Source: Methylotuvimicrobium sp. KM2
Lineage (GTDB): Bacteria; Pseudomonadota; Gammaproteobacteria; Methylococcales; Methylomonadaceae
DNA length: 64,000 bases
NCBI RefSeq assembly: GCF_038051925.1
Contig: NZ_CP150634.1
Span: forward strand, 372,001-436,000
Reading direction: 5' to 3'
Shown here: positions 1 through 8,221 of the stretch, in pieces
Numbering within the stretch: the first letter of the stretch is position 1
Layout of the letters: each line of letters begins with the position of its first letter
Notes under the pieces: generated by a model
Seen by the model: only the letters and a program-made list of their open reading frames with translations
What the model was told of the DNA's origin: nothing
Databases searched by the model: none
Made by a program: the position numbers and the translations under genes

Positions 1-1578
1 GCCGGCCCCAAGCGTCCTCAGGACCGAATTCCGCTGAGCCAAGTCGGGCCGACTTACCGGCAGACGCTGACTGCCCCGGTCGGCATTCGCGGCATGGGCC
101 TTGCCGAAAGCGATCTCGATCGCTGCGGCGTGGTTTCGAGCCAAGGTGCCTGCGAAACGATCACGCACGGCGCCGTCGTGATCGCCGCGATCACGTCCTG
201 TACGAACACCAGTAATCCCTCTGTGATGCTCGGCGCCGGCCTGGTCGCCAAGAAAGCCGTCGAGAAAGGGCTGAAAGTCAAAAATTATGTCAAGACCTCG
301 CTGGCGCCCGGCTCATTGGTTGTGACCGAGTATTTGAAGCAATCCGGGCTGCTGCCCTATCTGGAAGCACTGGGCTTTTATCTGGTCGGCTACGGCTGCA
401 CGACCTGCATCGGCAATTCCGGCCCGCTCGATGAAGCGGTGGAAGAGGCCATCTTAGACAATGACTTGGTCGTGTCTGCGGTGTTGTCCGGCAACCGGAA
501 TTTCGAAGGCCGCGTGCATCCGCTCACCAAAACCAATTATCTCGCCTCGCCGCCTCTGGTGGTTGCCTATGCGCTGGCGGGATCGATCGCTGTCGATATG
601 ACAAATGACGCCATCGGTCAAGGTAACGACGGCAAACCGGTGTTCCTGAAAGATATTTGGCCGACGACCGAGGAAATCGATGAAGTCGTCCGAAAATTTG
701 TGACACCGGAAATGTTCCGTGAGCGTTATGCCGACGTTTTTACCGGCACTCAGGCTTGGCAGGCGATCGAGGTCGCAGGTTCCGAGCGTTATCAATGGAA
801 CGAACGGTCGACTTATATCAGAAAACCGCCGTTTTTCGAAGGGCTGGGCGGCGGGCGGGAAACCATCGACCGTCTCGCCGACATGCGGGTGTTGGCGCTG
901 TTCGGCGATTCGGTCACGACCGATCACATTTCGCCGGCCGGTCAAATCGCGCCCGATTCGCCGGCGGCATTATATCTGCTCGAAAAGGGCGTCGAGCGCA
1001 AGGACTGGAACAGTTACGGTTCGCGTCGCGGCAACGATCAGGTGATGTGCAGAGGCACATTTGCCAATGTGCGTATCCATAATCTGTTGGTTCCGGGTTC
1101 CGAAGGCAATGTCACGATTCATCATCCCAGCGGCGAACGAATGACCTTTTTCGATGCCGCGATGAAGTACAAAGAAGCCGGTATGCCGCTCTGTATCCTG
1201 GCGGGCAAGGAATACGGTTCCGGATCGTCCCGCGATTGGGCGGCGAAAGGGCCGTTCATGCAGGGTGTCAAGGTCGTCATTGCGGAAAGTTACGAAAGAA
1301 TCCATCGCAGCAATTTGATCGGCATGGGGATTTTGCCGTTGCAGTTTATGTCCGGCGAATCGGCGCAAAACCTCGGCCTGAAGGGCGACGAAATCGTTAC
1401 GGTGGAGATTGCCGACGACACTGTTCCTCAACAAATCATCGACGTGACCGCAAGCGCTCCGAATGGGAGCGTTAAGTCCTTCAAGGCCGTCAGCCGCATC
1501 GATACGCCGATCGAAATTCAATATTACCGGGACGGCGGCATCTTGCGCACGGTTCTGAAGAAGCTGAGGGCTGGTTAA
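1..1578 (+). CDS. acnA: Aconitate hydratase A, C-terminal 525 residues (5' end outside window)
   Basis: Aconitase interconverts citrate and isocitrate in the TCA cycle and carries a [4Fe-4S] cluster. The reading frame is open from base 1, so the gene begins upstream. The visible part holds the three cluster cysteines: one in SCTNTSNP (residue 67 of the fragment) and two in GYGCTTCIGN (residues 133 and 136). The swivel domain follows, with GDSVTTDHISPAG and the KEYGSGSSRDWAAKG loop, ending in a normal AcnA C-terminus. The full protein is usually about 890-900 residues, so roughly 370 are missing. The AcnA/IRP1 type rather than AcnB is indicated by the domain order and these motifs. Downstream, 195 bases without an obvious terminator separate it from the copper ATPase. 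Confidence 0.95.
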   Translation, partial: AGPKRPQDRIPLSQVGPTYRQTLTAPVGIRGMGLAESDLDRCGVVSSQGACETITHGAVVIAAITSCTNTSNPSVMLGAGLVAKKAVEKGLKVKNYVKTSLAPGSLVVTEYLKQSGLLPYLEALGFYLVGYGCTTCIGNSGPLDEAVEEAILDNDLVVSAVLSGNRNFEGRVHPLTKTNYLASPPLVVAYALAGSIAVDMTNDAIGQGNDGKPVFLKDIWPTTEEIDEVVRKFVTPEMFRERYADVFTGTQAWQAIEVAGSERYQWNERSTYIRKPPFFEGLGGGRETIDRLADMRVLALFGDSVTTDHISPAGQIAPDSPAALYLLEKGVERKDWNSYGSRRGNDQVMCRGTFANVRIHNLLVPGSEGNVTIHHPSGERMTFFDAAMKYKEAGMPLCILAGKEYGSGSSRDWAAKGPFMQGVKVVIAESYERIHRSNLIGMGILPLQFMSGESAQNLGLKGDEIVTVEIADDTVPQQIIDVTASAPNGSVKSFKAVSRIDTPIEIQYYRDGGILRTVLKKLRAG

Positions 1579-1773
1579 CGAAAAGAAAAAAAAGAACTCG
1601 CGAAGGGCGTAGGACCGCGGAGAAAAGATGCGAAATCGGTATTTTGCTATTCAAGCCGTTTGAGCCGAACACTTCGCTCCCGGTGCATTTGAACATAGAC
1701 ACTTTGCGCCCTAGCGCCTTCGCGCGAGAACGAAATCCATCCATTAAGCAATAACGGAGGAGGGGTCGCAATC

Positions 1774-3852
1774 ATGAAACATCCGCACGAGCATAGTAAA
1801 CATCAGGCGCCTCATGCAGGGGCTTCGAAATCCGATAAAACCGACGGCCATTCGCATACGGCCCACAAAAACCATGCCGGACACGACAAGCACGCAGGCC
1901 ATAGCGTGGAGATGTTTCGGGATAAATTCTGGCTGACCTTGGTGTTGGCGGTCCCGACGCTGATTTGGAGCGAGGGATTGCAACGTTGGCTGTCATATTC
2001 GGCGCCGGCTTTTCCTGGGTCGGGGTATGTCTCGGCCGTTTTCGGCACATTGGTTTATTTTTACGGCGGTTGGGTTTTTTTGCAAGGCGGTTGGCGCGAA
2101 TTGCAAAGCCGCCTGCCGGGCATGATGATTTTGATTTCGCTGGCGATCAGTGTCGCTTTTCTGTACAGCTTGGCCGTCACATTCGGTTTCAAGGGGCATG
2201 CGCTGTGGTGGGAATTGGCAAGTCTGGTGGCGATCATGCTGCTGGGGCATTGGATAGAGATGCGTTCGATCTTCCAGGCCCAAGGCGCTCTAAAGGAATT
2301 GGCGAAATTGCTGCCGGATACGGCGCTAAGGCTGGTCGAAGGAGATAAAATCGAAGAGGTCACGGTCGACCGCTTGCAGGAGGGCGATTTGTTGTTGATT
2401 CGCCCGGGCGCGGCGGTTCCGGCCGACGGCATCGTCAAGCGTGGCAAGAGTTCGGTCAATGAGGCATTGATTACCGGCGAATCGAAGCCGGTGCCGAAAG
2501 ACGAGGGCGATGAAGTGATTGCCGGCACGGTCAACGGCGAAGGCTCCTTGCGCATCGAAGTCACCGGCACCGGAGACAAGACTGCTTTGGCCGGCATCAT
2601 GCGCTTGGTCGATCAGGCTCAGACTTCGCGCTCCCGGGCTCAGGCCTTGGCGGACCGCGCGGCGTTTTATCTGACGCTGGTAGCGATCGTTTCGGGCGCG
2701 TTGACGTTCATTGCCTGGTCGCTGGCCGGCGCGACGATGGATTTCACCGTGACGCGGGTCGTGACGGTTTTGGTCATTGCCTGTCCTCATGCCTTAGGGT
2801 TGGCCGTGCCGCTCGTGATCGCGATTTCGACGACATTGGGTGCGCGCGGCGGATTGTTGGTGCGCGATCGCCGTGGCTTGGAGGAGGCGCGTAATCTGGA
2901 TGTCGTGGTATTCGACAAGACCGGGACGCTGACCTTGGGCGAGCACCGCGTCGTGGAGACGATAACGGGCGAAGGCATCGAGCCCAATGAAGCGCTACGA
3001 CTCGCGGCGGCAGTCGAACACGATTCTGAGCATCCGATTGCGAGAGCCCTGCTCAAGAGCGCCGAAGAAGTCGAAATTGAATGGCCTTCGGCTCAGGAAT
3101 TCCAGGCAATCCCCGGCCGAGGCGTGGCGGCCGTCGTCGAAGGGCGCAAACTCCAGGTGGGCGGGCCGGCCTTGCTAAATACGCTCGACAGCGAAATACC
3201 GCAAGCCCTGGCGGACGCCGCCGACCGCTTCGGCGAATCCGGCCGGGCGGCGATTTATCTCGTCGAAGGGGATAGGGTCTTGGCGGTTTTTGCGATCGCC
3301 GATGCGATTCGTTCCGTTTCCGGTGAGGCGGTGCGCCTGTTGCATGATACCGGCATCGAAGTCGCGATGCTGACCGGAGATTCGCAAGCGGTTGCCGATG
3401 CCGTGGCCAAGGAATTGAACATCGACACGGTGTTCGCTCAAGTGTTGCCCGAAGACAAGGTAAAGCGCATCGAAGAACTGCAGGCTCAAGGTAAGTGCGT
3501 CGCGATGGTCGGAGACGGCGTCAATGATGCGCCGGCTTTGTTGACCGCCGATGTCGGTATTGCGGTCGGTGCAGGCACCGACGTCGCGGTCGAGGCCGGC
3601 GATGTGGTCTTGGTGCGTTCGGACCCGCGCGACGTGTCGAGGATCGTCAATCTGAGTAAGGCGACCTATCGGAAGATGGTACAGAATTTATGGTGGGCCG
3701 CGGGCTACAACATCGTCGCGATTCCACTCGCGGCGGGCGTGCTGGCATGGGCCGGAATCCTACTCGCGCCGGCGGTCGGCGCGGTGCTGATGTCGGCCAG
3801 CACGGTGATCGTGGCGCTGAATGCCCAATTGTTGCGCCGGGCGGAATTATAA
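1774..3852 (+). CDS. copB: CopB-type copper-translocating P1B ATPase
   Basis: Inner-membrane P-type ATPase that exports copper (probably Cu+ or Cu2+) using ATP. The first ~45 residues are rich in histidine, typical of the CopB subgroup, and there is no CxxC metal-binding domain. Visible landmarks are TGES in the actuator domain (234-237), the CPH transmembrane metal motif (337-339), the phosphorylation motif DKTGTLT (Asp381), the HP dipeptide of the nucleotide-binding domain (420-421) and GDGVNDAPAL near residue 580. CPH rather than CPC separates this P1B-3 type from CopA. Length of 692 residues is normal. The start is preceded by AACGGAGGAGGGG, a strong ribosome site. No copper regulator is next to it. 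Confidence 0.93.
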   Translation: MKHPHEHSKHQAPHAGASKSDKTDGHSHTAHKNHAGHDKHAGHSVEMFRDKFWLTLVLAVPTLIWSEGLQRWLSYSAPAFPGSGYVSAVFGTLVYFYGGWVFLQGGWRELQSRLPGMMILISLAISVAFLYSLAVTFGFKGHALWWELASLVAIMLLGHWIEMRSIFQAQGALKELAKLLPDTALRLVEGDKIEEVTVDRLQEGDLLLIRPGAAVPADGIVKRGKSSVNEALITGESKPVPKDEGDEVIAGTVNGEGSLRIEVTGTGDKTALAGIMRLVDQAQTSRSRAQALADRAAFYLTLVAIVSGALTFIAWSLAGATMDFTVTRVVTVLVIACPHALGLAVPLVIAISTTLGARGGLLVRDRRGLEEARNLDVVVFDKTGTLTLGEHRVVETITGEGIEPNEALRLAAAVEHDSEHPIARALLKSAEEVEIEWPSAQEFQAIPGRGVAAVVEGRKLQVGGPALLNTLDSEIPQALADAADRFGESGRAAIYLVEGDRVLAVFAIADAIRSVSGEAVRLLHDTGIEVAMLTGDSQAVADAVAKELNIDTVFAQVLPEDKVKRIEELQAQGKCVAMVGDGVNDAPALLTADVGIAVGAGTDVAVEAGDVVLVRSDPRDVSRIVNLSKATYRKMVQNLWWAAGYNIVAIPLAAGVLAWAGILLAPAVGAVLMSASTVIVALNAQLLRRAEL

Positions 3853-3917
3853 GCAAAGGCGCGATGGTTTTAAAAACTATTCTTTGGGAATAATAAATAA
3901 TAACCGGGAGCTCAATA

Positions 3918-4088
3918 ATGAATAAATCAACCTCTTTTACAAGACTGATAATCTGTATTGTTTTTTTATTGGTATTGATTGTTTTACACATAATACCGTT
4001 GCCGATATTAGAAACTCTGATGCTGTATATTATGGTTTTCCGTCCCCGTTGGTTTAAAGATTTAATCGATAGTATCTATAATGAATAG
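3918..4088 (+). CDS. Small membrane protein of 56 residues, function unknown
   Basis: A short open frame 65 bases after the copper ATPase on the same strand, preceded by CCGGGAGC six bases before the ATG. The product begins MNKSTSFTRL, continues with one strongly hydrophobic stretch (about residues 9-29) followed by a second hydrophobic segment around a PLP turn (30-41), and ends with a basic-aromatic tail containing RPRWFKDLID. It is therefore probably an inner-membrane microprotein with one helix or a hairpin. Codon use looks AT-rich compared with the ATPase. Its position suggests co-transcription with the pump, but nothing in it binds metal in an obvious way. No family recognised. Confidence 0.55.
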   Translation: MNKSTSFTRLIICIVFLLVLIVLHIIPLPILETLMLYIMVFRPRWFKDLIDSIYNE

Positions 4089-4117
4089 TCTCGGAAGAGG
4101 CTGTGTCTTAACAGCTA

Positions 4118-4560
4118 GGACTTCGTGATAAATAACGTCCTGGAGCTATGCGCTTTGCTGTGGGTTCGGTAACTCGCTTGATAGGCCCAGCACCTAATAA
4201 ACTATCCAAGAAAATTATCCATTGTGGATTTTAGGTGTAGGGTGAATACGTCCGCTTAACGGCTGTGACTGATTGCCAAGGATGGCATGAATGCAGATTT
4301 TGCAGGAGTTAAAATCTGTCCTGCCGCTGCACTTGTCAATTTAGCAACCGAATCTGCCTGCCCTAAGGATTCGGTCATAAATAACTTTCCTATTTTTAAT
4401 GTACGGTAAGCAGGTTTGGTAACTCGTTTGACAGGTGTAGGCGGCAGGGAAAGCCGCCGTCAAGCCTACAAGGACGTATTCGCGGCGCCCTGACAAGCGA
4501 GTTACCGAACCCGCTACAGAACTCATAGCTCCAGGAAGTTATTTTTCACGAAATCCTAAA
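4118..4560. repeat. Two abutting copies of a composite dispersed repeat (family A), opposite orientation
   Basis: Between the microprotein and the gene at 4793 lie two copies of the family seen again at 24805-25068. The left copy (about 4118-4371) is inverted and starts AGGACTTCGTGATAAATAA; the right copy (about 4372-4560) runs forward, from GGATTCGGTCATAAATAAC to CTCCAGGAAGTTATTTTTC. Each has inner inverted ends of the form GGTTCGGTAACTCG and a GC-rich core (GGCGGCAGGGAAAGCCGCCG). The left copy also carries a degraded form of the inner CCCAGCACCTAAA hairpin at about 4186-4235. A third end fragment lies at about 4565-4595. No gene is visible in 4089-4792. Confidence 0.8.
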
Positions 4561-4792
4561 TCAAAAATAGGGAAGTTATTTATGACCAAATTATAAGAAA
4601 GTTTGAGCAATTCGGAAGCGGATGAGCTGCGTATTCAACCAACGATGCCCGTTCGATTCGCTAGCCGGTGAATAAATCACACAAACGGCGTGACTCGATC
4701 ACCGCTTTTTTATCTGCAAATCGGGATACTGTACCCAAGTTCAACGAAACGCTTGAACGAACCATACCAACAAAAACCAAGGGGAAACCATC

Positions 4793-5083
4793 ATGAAAAC
4801 AGTATCTTTCGCAGCAGTCGTTTTAATGTCAATCGTCGCCGGCACAGCCATGGCCGAAGGCTCCAGAATCGAAAAATCCACATTGATCAACGCGTCCAAA
4901 AATACGTTGACCAATACTCAGGCGATCGGTCGCAACAGCGCCGCCAGCACCGGCTCGATCAGCGTCGTCGGCTCGAAAGTCGAGAAATCGACGCTGATCA
5001 ACGCATCGAAAAACACATTGACCAACACGCAAGCGATCGGCAGGGATTCTGTGGCGACAACCGGTTCGATCGACATCCGCTAA
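4793..5083 (+). CDS. Secreted protein made of two near-identical 33-residue repeats
   Basis: A 96-residue protein with a clear Sec signal peptide: a basic start, a hydrophobic core, and probable cleavage after AGTAMA (residue 21). The mature part consists almost entirely of two copies of one unit (residues 24-56 and 61-93), each containing EKSTLINASKNTLTNTQAIG and ending TTGSI or STGSI, joined by a four-residue linker. The DNA of the copies has diverged at silent sites, so the repeat is under protein-level constraint. The Asn/Thr/Ser-rich alternating pattern suggests a beta-strand or beta-solenoid and resembles curlin repeats only loosely. The start is preceded by AAGGGGAAACC. Single gene; neighbours are repeats. 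Function unknown; periplasmic, fibre-forming or surface roles are guesses. Confidence 0.8.
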   Translation: MKTVSFAAVVLMSIVAGTAMAEGSRIEKSTLINASKNTLTNTQAIGRNSAASTGSISVVGSKVEKSTLINASKNTLTNTQAIGRDSVATTGSIDIR

Positions 5084-5190
5084 AAAACGCATAAAAGCAC
5101 AAGGACGTGCGCTATCGGGACAGGGATAGTAGGGCTTGGAGATCGACGCGGAAAAAGGGGGGGGGCGGGTTTGATTAATCGAAAGAACTA

Positions 5191-5374
5191 TTAACCTAGA
5201 AAAAGCATTTCACCATGAAGATCATGAAGAATAGGAAGTTATTTCAATAGCTTATTACGCGTTTGTATAGAACTTTCGCTCACCAAAAAGGTTAGCGAGA
5301 AGGATTTGGTAAGTTCTTGGAATCCTTCATGAACTTCATGTGCTTCATGGTTAAACTGCCGAATTCAGGATTAA
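5191..5374 (-). repeat. ~180-bp dispersed repeat (family B), single copy
   Basis: Matches, in the opposite orientation, the tandem pair at 39453-39796. Its ends read TTAACCTAGAAAAAGCATTT and CTGCCGAATTCAGGATTAA. Inside are the paired phrases CACCATGAAGATCATGAAG and CATGAACTTCATGTGCTTC and the hairpin-like CTCACCAAAAAGGTTAGCGAG. Copies are more than 85 percent identical by eye over most of the length. It lies between the two-repeat protein and creA. No open frame is shared by the copies. Confidence 0.8.
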
Positions 5375-5525
5375 ACACGCCCCCTTTTTTATCTTTTTGC
5401 ATTTGTCTGGCGGGCAAAGCCGTCTCGTCGTTGCCGGAAGCTTCGTGGTTTTGCTTGCTAATCGTTTTGGGCGTTCTTTGCCGGTCCGGTTGCGAGGGGT
5501 CATTCCGATTTGCCGAGTACCGGTA

Positions 5526-5987
5526 TTACTCCCGCCAAGGCATGATCGGCACGGTGGACAGGCTGTTGGCCGGCGCACCGTCGATCAATTTTCGGCTGAC
5601 GGCGACATACACAAGGGTATTTCGCTTACGATCGAACAACCGCGTAACGCGTGTTTCCTTGAACAAAACCGAGGTATTTTCACTGAATGCGGTTTCCTGG
5701 TCCGGCAACTTCCCTTTTATGACGATCGGTCCAACCTGCCGGCAGGCAATCGAGAATTGGGACGGATCTTCGGCCAAGCCAAAAGCGCCGGCCACGCCTC
5801 CGGTCTTCGCTTGACTAATGTGGCAGCTGACACCCTGGACTTTGGGGTCATCGAATGCCTGCACGCAGACCTTGTGGTTAGCTCCGATCAGCTTCCAAGC
5901 GGTGGTGACGCAGCCGACTTCTTCGGCGGCGACGTTGAGGGTGGATAAAGCGGCAGACAGCACGGCCAGTAATAACGGGAATTTCAT
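5526..5987 (-). CDS. creA: CreA family periplasmic protein
   Basis: 153 residues with an N-terminal signal peptide (hydrophobic core, cleavage probably after NVAA). The mature protein matches the CreA family throughout: EEVGCVTTAWKLIGANHK near the start, VQAFDDPKVQGVSCHIS, then AKTGGVAGAFGLAEDPS, ACRQVGPI and the C-terminal VPIMPWRE. CreA is widespread in Proteobacteria, is exported, and has no established biochemical role. Two cysteines in the mature part could form a disulfide. It appears to be transcribed alone; 5375-5525 downstream holds no gene. Confidence 0.93.
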   Translation of the reverse strand: MKFPLLLAVLSAALSTLNVAAEEVGCVTTAWKLIGANHKVCVQAFDDPKVQGVSCHISQAKTGGVAGAFGLAEDPSQFSIACRQVGPIVIKGKLPDQETAFSENTSVLFKETRVTRLFDRKRNTLVYVAVSRKLIDGAPANSLSTVPIMPWRE

Positions 5988-6111
5988 AAGATTCTGAACA
6001 AATGAGTGAAAAATTTAGATTCTACAGGAGAAGCTTAGCAAAGGAGTCGGGTGAGATTGAAAAAAAAGGTTGAGTTTATTTTATAATTAAACCTGACCCC
6101 TTTTTTGGGTT

Positions 6112-6507
6112 TTATTGCATTCGACCCTGGCCCAGATGCTCACGAAAACTTTCTCTTGCCTCACCCAAGAAAATTTCTAACATTTTTTCTGCTTCTCTTT
6201 TTATTTTAATACCATTTGATTTTGCTTCGAGAGTCAGCACGTCAGCCGCCATATGATTAGGTAAAATTATTTCTTTTGGGTATTGTTTTTTATGATCATA
6301 TCCAATCTTTAATAACTTCTTTGCTTCCTGATGGGACAGTTCTAGCGTATTTGATTTAACGAACCCCATCCCAAGAATGAAGCAACTTGCTGCATCCATT
6401 AACGCAATTATATTAAAATCACCATCACGATCCGTGATTATTGGAGCTTCATTTAACTGAAATGCGATCCACGTTTCATTTACATGAAACTGATTTGGAT
6501 GAAGCAT
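6112..6507 (-). CDS. Conserved hypothetical protein, 131 residues
   Basis: A soluble protein without signal peptide or membrane segment. Its N-terminal half holds FHVNETWIAFQLNEAPI, DGDFNIIALMDAASCFILG and a short acidic patch; the C-terminal half is Lys/Glu-rich and probably helical. I do not recognise a named function. The overall look, with a DGDFN...DAASCFILG core, recalls a small conserved family of uncharacterised proteobacterial proteins. The start is firm: GGAGAA lies seven bases before ATG. The gene is clearly more AT-rich than creA and the GNAT gene around it, hinting at a different history. Three phased palindromes lie directly upstream and may control it. Confidence 0.75.
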   Translation of the reverse strand: MLHPNQFHVNETWIAFQLNEAPIITDRDGDFNIIALMDAASCFILGMGFVKSNTLELSHQEAKKLLKIGYDHKKQYPKEIILPNHMAADVLTLEAKSNGIKIKREAEKMLEIFLGEARESFREHLGQGRMQ

Positions 6508-6542
6508 GTATGCGTTCTCCTTTTCAAACCTAACTATTGATT

Positions 6543-6641
6543 ATCAGGCAAATCTGCCTGATAAGTTGATATTACCGGTCATTTTAGGCGCTTTTGCCTC
6601 GATAACTGGCTATGGGGGTGCGAATTTAGGCAAATTTGCCT
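6543..6641. promoter_or_regulatory. Three regularly spaced palindromes, candidate operator array
   Basis: Three near-copies of the 14-bp palindrome AGGCAAATNTGCCT start at 6546, 6586 and 6628. The first extends to ATCAGGCA-4-TGCCTGAT (perfect 8-bp arms), the second is degenerate (AGGCGCTTTTGCCT) and the third is perfect (AGGCAAATTTGCCT). Spacing of 40 and 42 bp is close to four turns of B-DNA, so the sites would face the same side of the helix. The nearest sits 36-39 bp before the start codon of the gene at 6112-6507. I infer binding sites for a dimeric regulator; the regulator is not identified. The rest of 6642-6829 shows nothing I can name. Confidence 0.55.
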
Positions 6642-6829
6642 ATCTATTTAACAGCCGCTGACTTTAGGTGGTACTGTTTCCGATGTCAAGTTCATGTAAG
6701 TGTTACCAGGCCCCGGCCAAGCCTTTTAAAGAATTAAAGCGTATGCAAACCGAACCCCGGCTTCTGTCGGGGAACACGCGCTGTTCAAGATAGATGAAAA
6801 AAACCGGAACCTTAGTTGCGGATTTATAT

Positions 6830-7789
6830 TCATATTCCGAGCGCCCGAAATTCGGTGCAGGGGCGGCAGCGTTGCCAGATGCGGTCGAACTCTTCGTAGA
6901 GTTGTTTTTTTCGGGCGGGATGATTGGGGCTCCATTCGCCTTGGTAACGTTCTGCACTTAGACGAAATAAGTAACCGTCTCGGTCGTTGATTAGAAAAGC
7001 CGATGAGTATTGCTGGTCTTCCCGTTCGACCGGTGTTCGGAATTGAAACGACGAAGGCAGTCTTTGCGACAAGTCGATTAACGCATGGGGTTTGCCGCGC
7101 GCGGCAAACGTGTCTTGCACGATGATTTGCACGCTACCGTCGCGACTGTTGATCGCGAATTGTCTGAACGCTTCGACGATGTCGTTGTGTCCGTATAAAC
7201 CATGCTCCAGGTCGTGGGTATAAATGCAGATTTGGCGCCGCGCTTCGGCGATGAGTCGAGCGGCCGAATCGAGGTGGGCTTCCAGGTTGTCGAGTTTTTC
7301 TGCCGGTACCGATGTCTCGCGCGGCTTCGCGGACGGCCGTCTTCTTTCGGCGAGCGGCGTAAGCGTCATGCTCATGTGCTGAAATTCGTTGCCTGCTACG
7401 TTAAATGCTTCTCCTTCACAGATAAATCCGAATTTTTCAAAGAACCCGCTAGCGCACGCTGGTGTTTCGAGGGTTAGTTGGTTGAGTCCTTGCTTTTGTG
7501 CTCTTTCGATGAGCACTCTTAATAGCGATTGGCCAACGCCTTGGTTACGCCACTGATTTAATACGGCGATTCGGCCGATTTGGCCTTTCGGCGTCAGTCG
7601 ACCTGTGCCGACCGGGTCATGACGATTGTCGCGGGCAATAACGTGATAACTATGCAGGTCTTTGTCGTCTTGTTCGAGATCGGCGGGAATGTGTTGTTCG
7701 ATGATGAAAACCGAGTCGCGCACGGCGCGAAGATCCTTGAAATCGGCTTTATAATCGGCGGGTTCGATGCGGTAGTCGGACAGTTTCAT
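6830..7789 (-). CDS. GNAT N-acetyltransferase fused to a C-terminal domain of unknown function
   Basis: 319 residues in two parts. Residues ~1-145 form a GNAT acetyltransferase: the acyl-CoA loop GRIAVLNQWRNQGVGQSLL carries the QxxGxG/A-type motif, followed by ETPACASGFFEKFGF. Substrate unknown. Residues ~165-319 form a separate domain with DNLEAHLDSAARLIAEARRQ, IYTHDLEHGLYG and RYQGEWSPNHPARKKQL. That combination resembles a proteobacterial family (DUF7931-like) that vaguely recalls phospholipase-D-like folds, but I see no HKD motif. The fusion suggests that the second domain either recognises the acetylation target or acts in the same process. Single gene on the minus strand. Confidence 0.85.
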   Translation of the reverse strand: MKLSDYRIEPADYKADFKDLRAVRDSVFIIEQHIPADLEQDDKDLHSYHVIARDNRHDPVGTGRLTPKGQIGRIAVLNQWRNQGVGQSLLRVLIERAQKQGLNQLTLETPACASGFFEKFGFICEGEAFNVAGNEFQHMSMTLTPLAERRRPSAKPRETSVPAEKLDNLEAHLDSAARLIAEARRQICIYTHDLEHGLYGHNDIVEAFRQFAINSRDGSVQIIVQDTFAARGKPHALIDLSQRLPSSFQFRTPVEREDQQYSSAFLINDRDGYLFRLSAERYQGEWSPNHPARKKQLYEEFDRIWQRCRPCTEFRALGI

Positions 7790-7872
7790 AAATCACCGGA
7801 GCGTGTTAGGTCATTTAATTGTGGAGTCATTTACAGCAGATGATCTGCTTGAACAGTCTATGCTGCCAAAAT

Positions 7873-7898
7873 CGATAGCGTTGAGCTATCGTTTTTTT
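7873..7898 (+). terminator. Hairpin with T-tract on the plus strand
   Basis: CGATAGC-GTTGA-GCTATCG followed by seven T residues. As an intrinsic terminator it works for plus-strand transcription, yet no plus-strand gene precedes it for 2.8 kb. On the minus strand the tail after the hairpin is only ATTTT, so it could weakly end the transcript of the gene at 8222-8605. A short untranslated RNA from about 7760-7890 is possible. Confidence 0.6.
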
Positions 7899-7925
7899 AT
7901 GGCTATGTTCGCGTTAATAGTTGAT
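7899..7925 (+). repeat. Solitary end of the MITE found at 36330-36559
   Basis: ATGGCTATGTTCGCGTTAAT followed by AGTTGA matches the terminal inverted repeat of the element at 36330-36559. No second end is visible nearby, so this is a remnant. It directly abuts the T-tract of the hairpin at 7873-7898. Confidence 0.6.
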
Positions 7926-8013
7926 ACCCATTTGAACTCAAAGTCAGCAGAAACCAAAGGATATAGCTCTAAATAACTTGCTTTTTTCAATCTTGAGCGA
8001 ATTGTTGAAAGGA

Positions 8014-8160
8014 GGGTTCGGTTGCTCGATTGACAGGTGTCGGCGGCAGGGCAGATTTTTGCTCCTGCAAAATCCGCATTCACCCAGCACCTAAATAAGC
8101 CATGCATTTGATCATTGCCAAAGACCTATGGAATTTAGGTGCTGGGTTCACGCCATCCAT
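8014..8160 (+). repeat. Partial family A repeat carrying the inner CCCAGCACC hairpin element
   Basis: Starts GGTTCGGTTGCTCGATTGAC and runs through GGTGTCGGCGGCAGG. The usual GCCGCC core is replaced by an unrelated short hairpin (AGATTTTTGCTCCTGCAAAAT). An inner element (8093-8146, CCCAGCACCTAAAT to ATTTAGGTGCTGGG) is flanked on both sides by TTCA. The outer left and right ends of the family are missing. No real gene lies in 7926-8221. Confidence 0.7.
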
Positions 8161-8221
8161 GGCGATTAGTCGCCGCCGGAATAACGGATTTACGTTAACG
8201 TAATGACAGTGGGGTATACGA

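Noticed and set aside
454..945. 163-residue open frame on the minus strand
   Set aside because: Antisense shadow of aconitase; no ribosome site and no family features.
4690..5094. 134-residue open frame overlapping the two-repeat protein
   Set aside because: It is the other frame of the repeated unit; it lacks a signal peptide and ribosome site.
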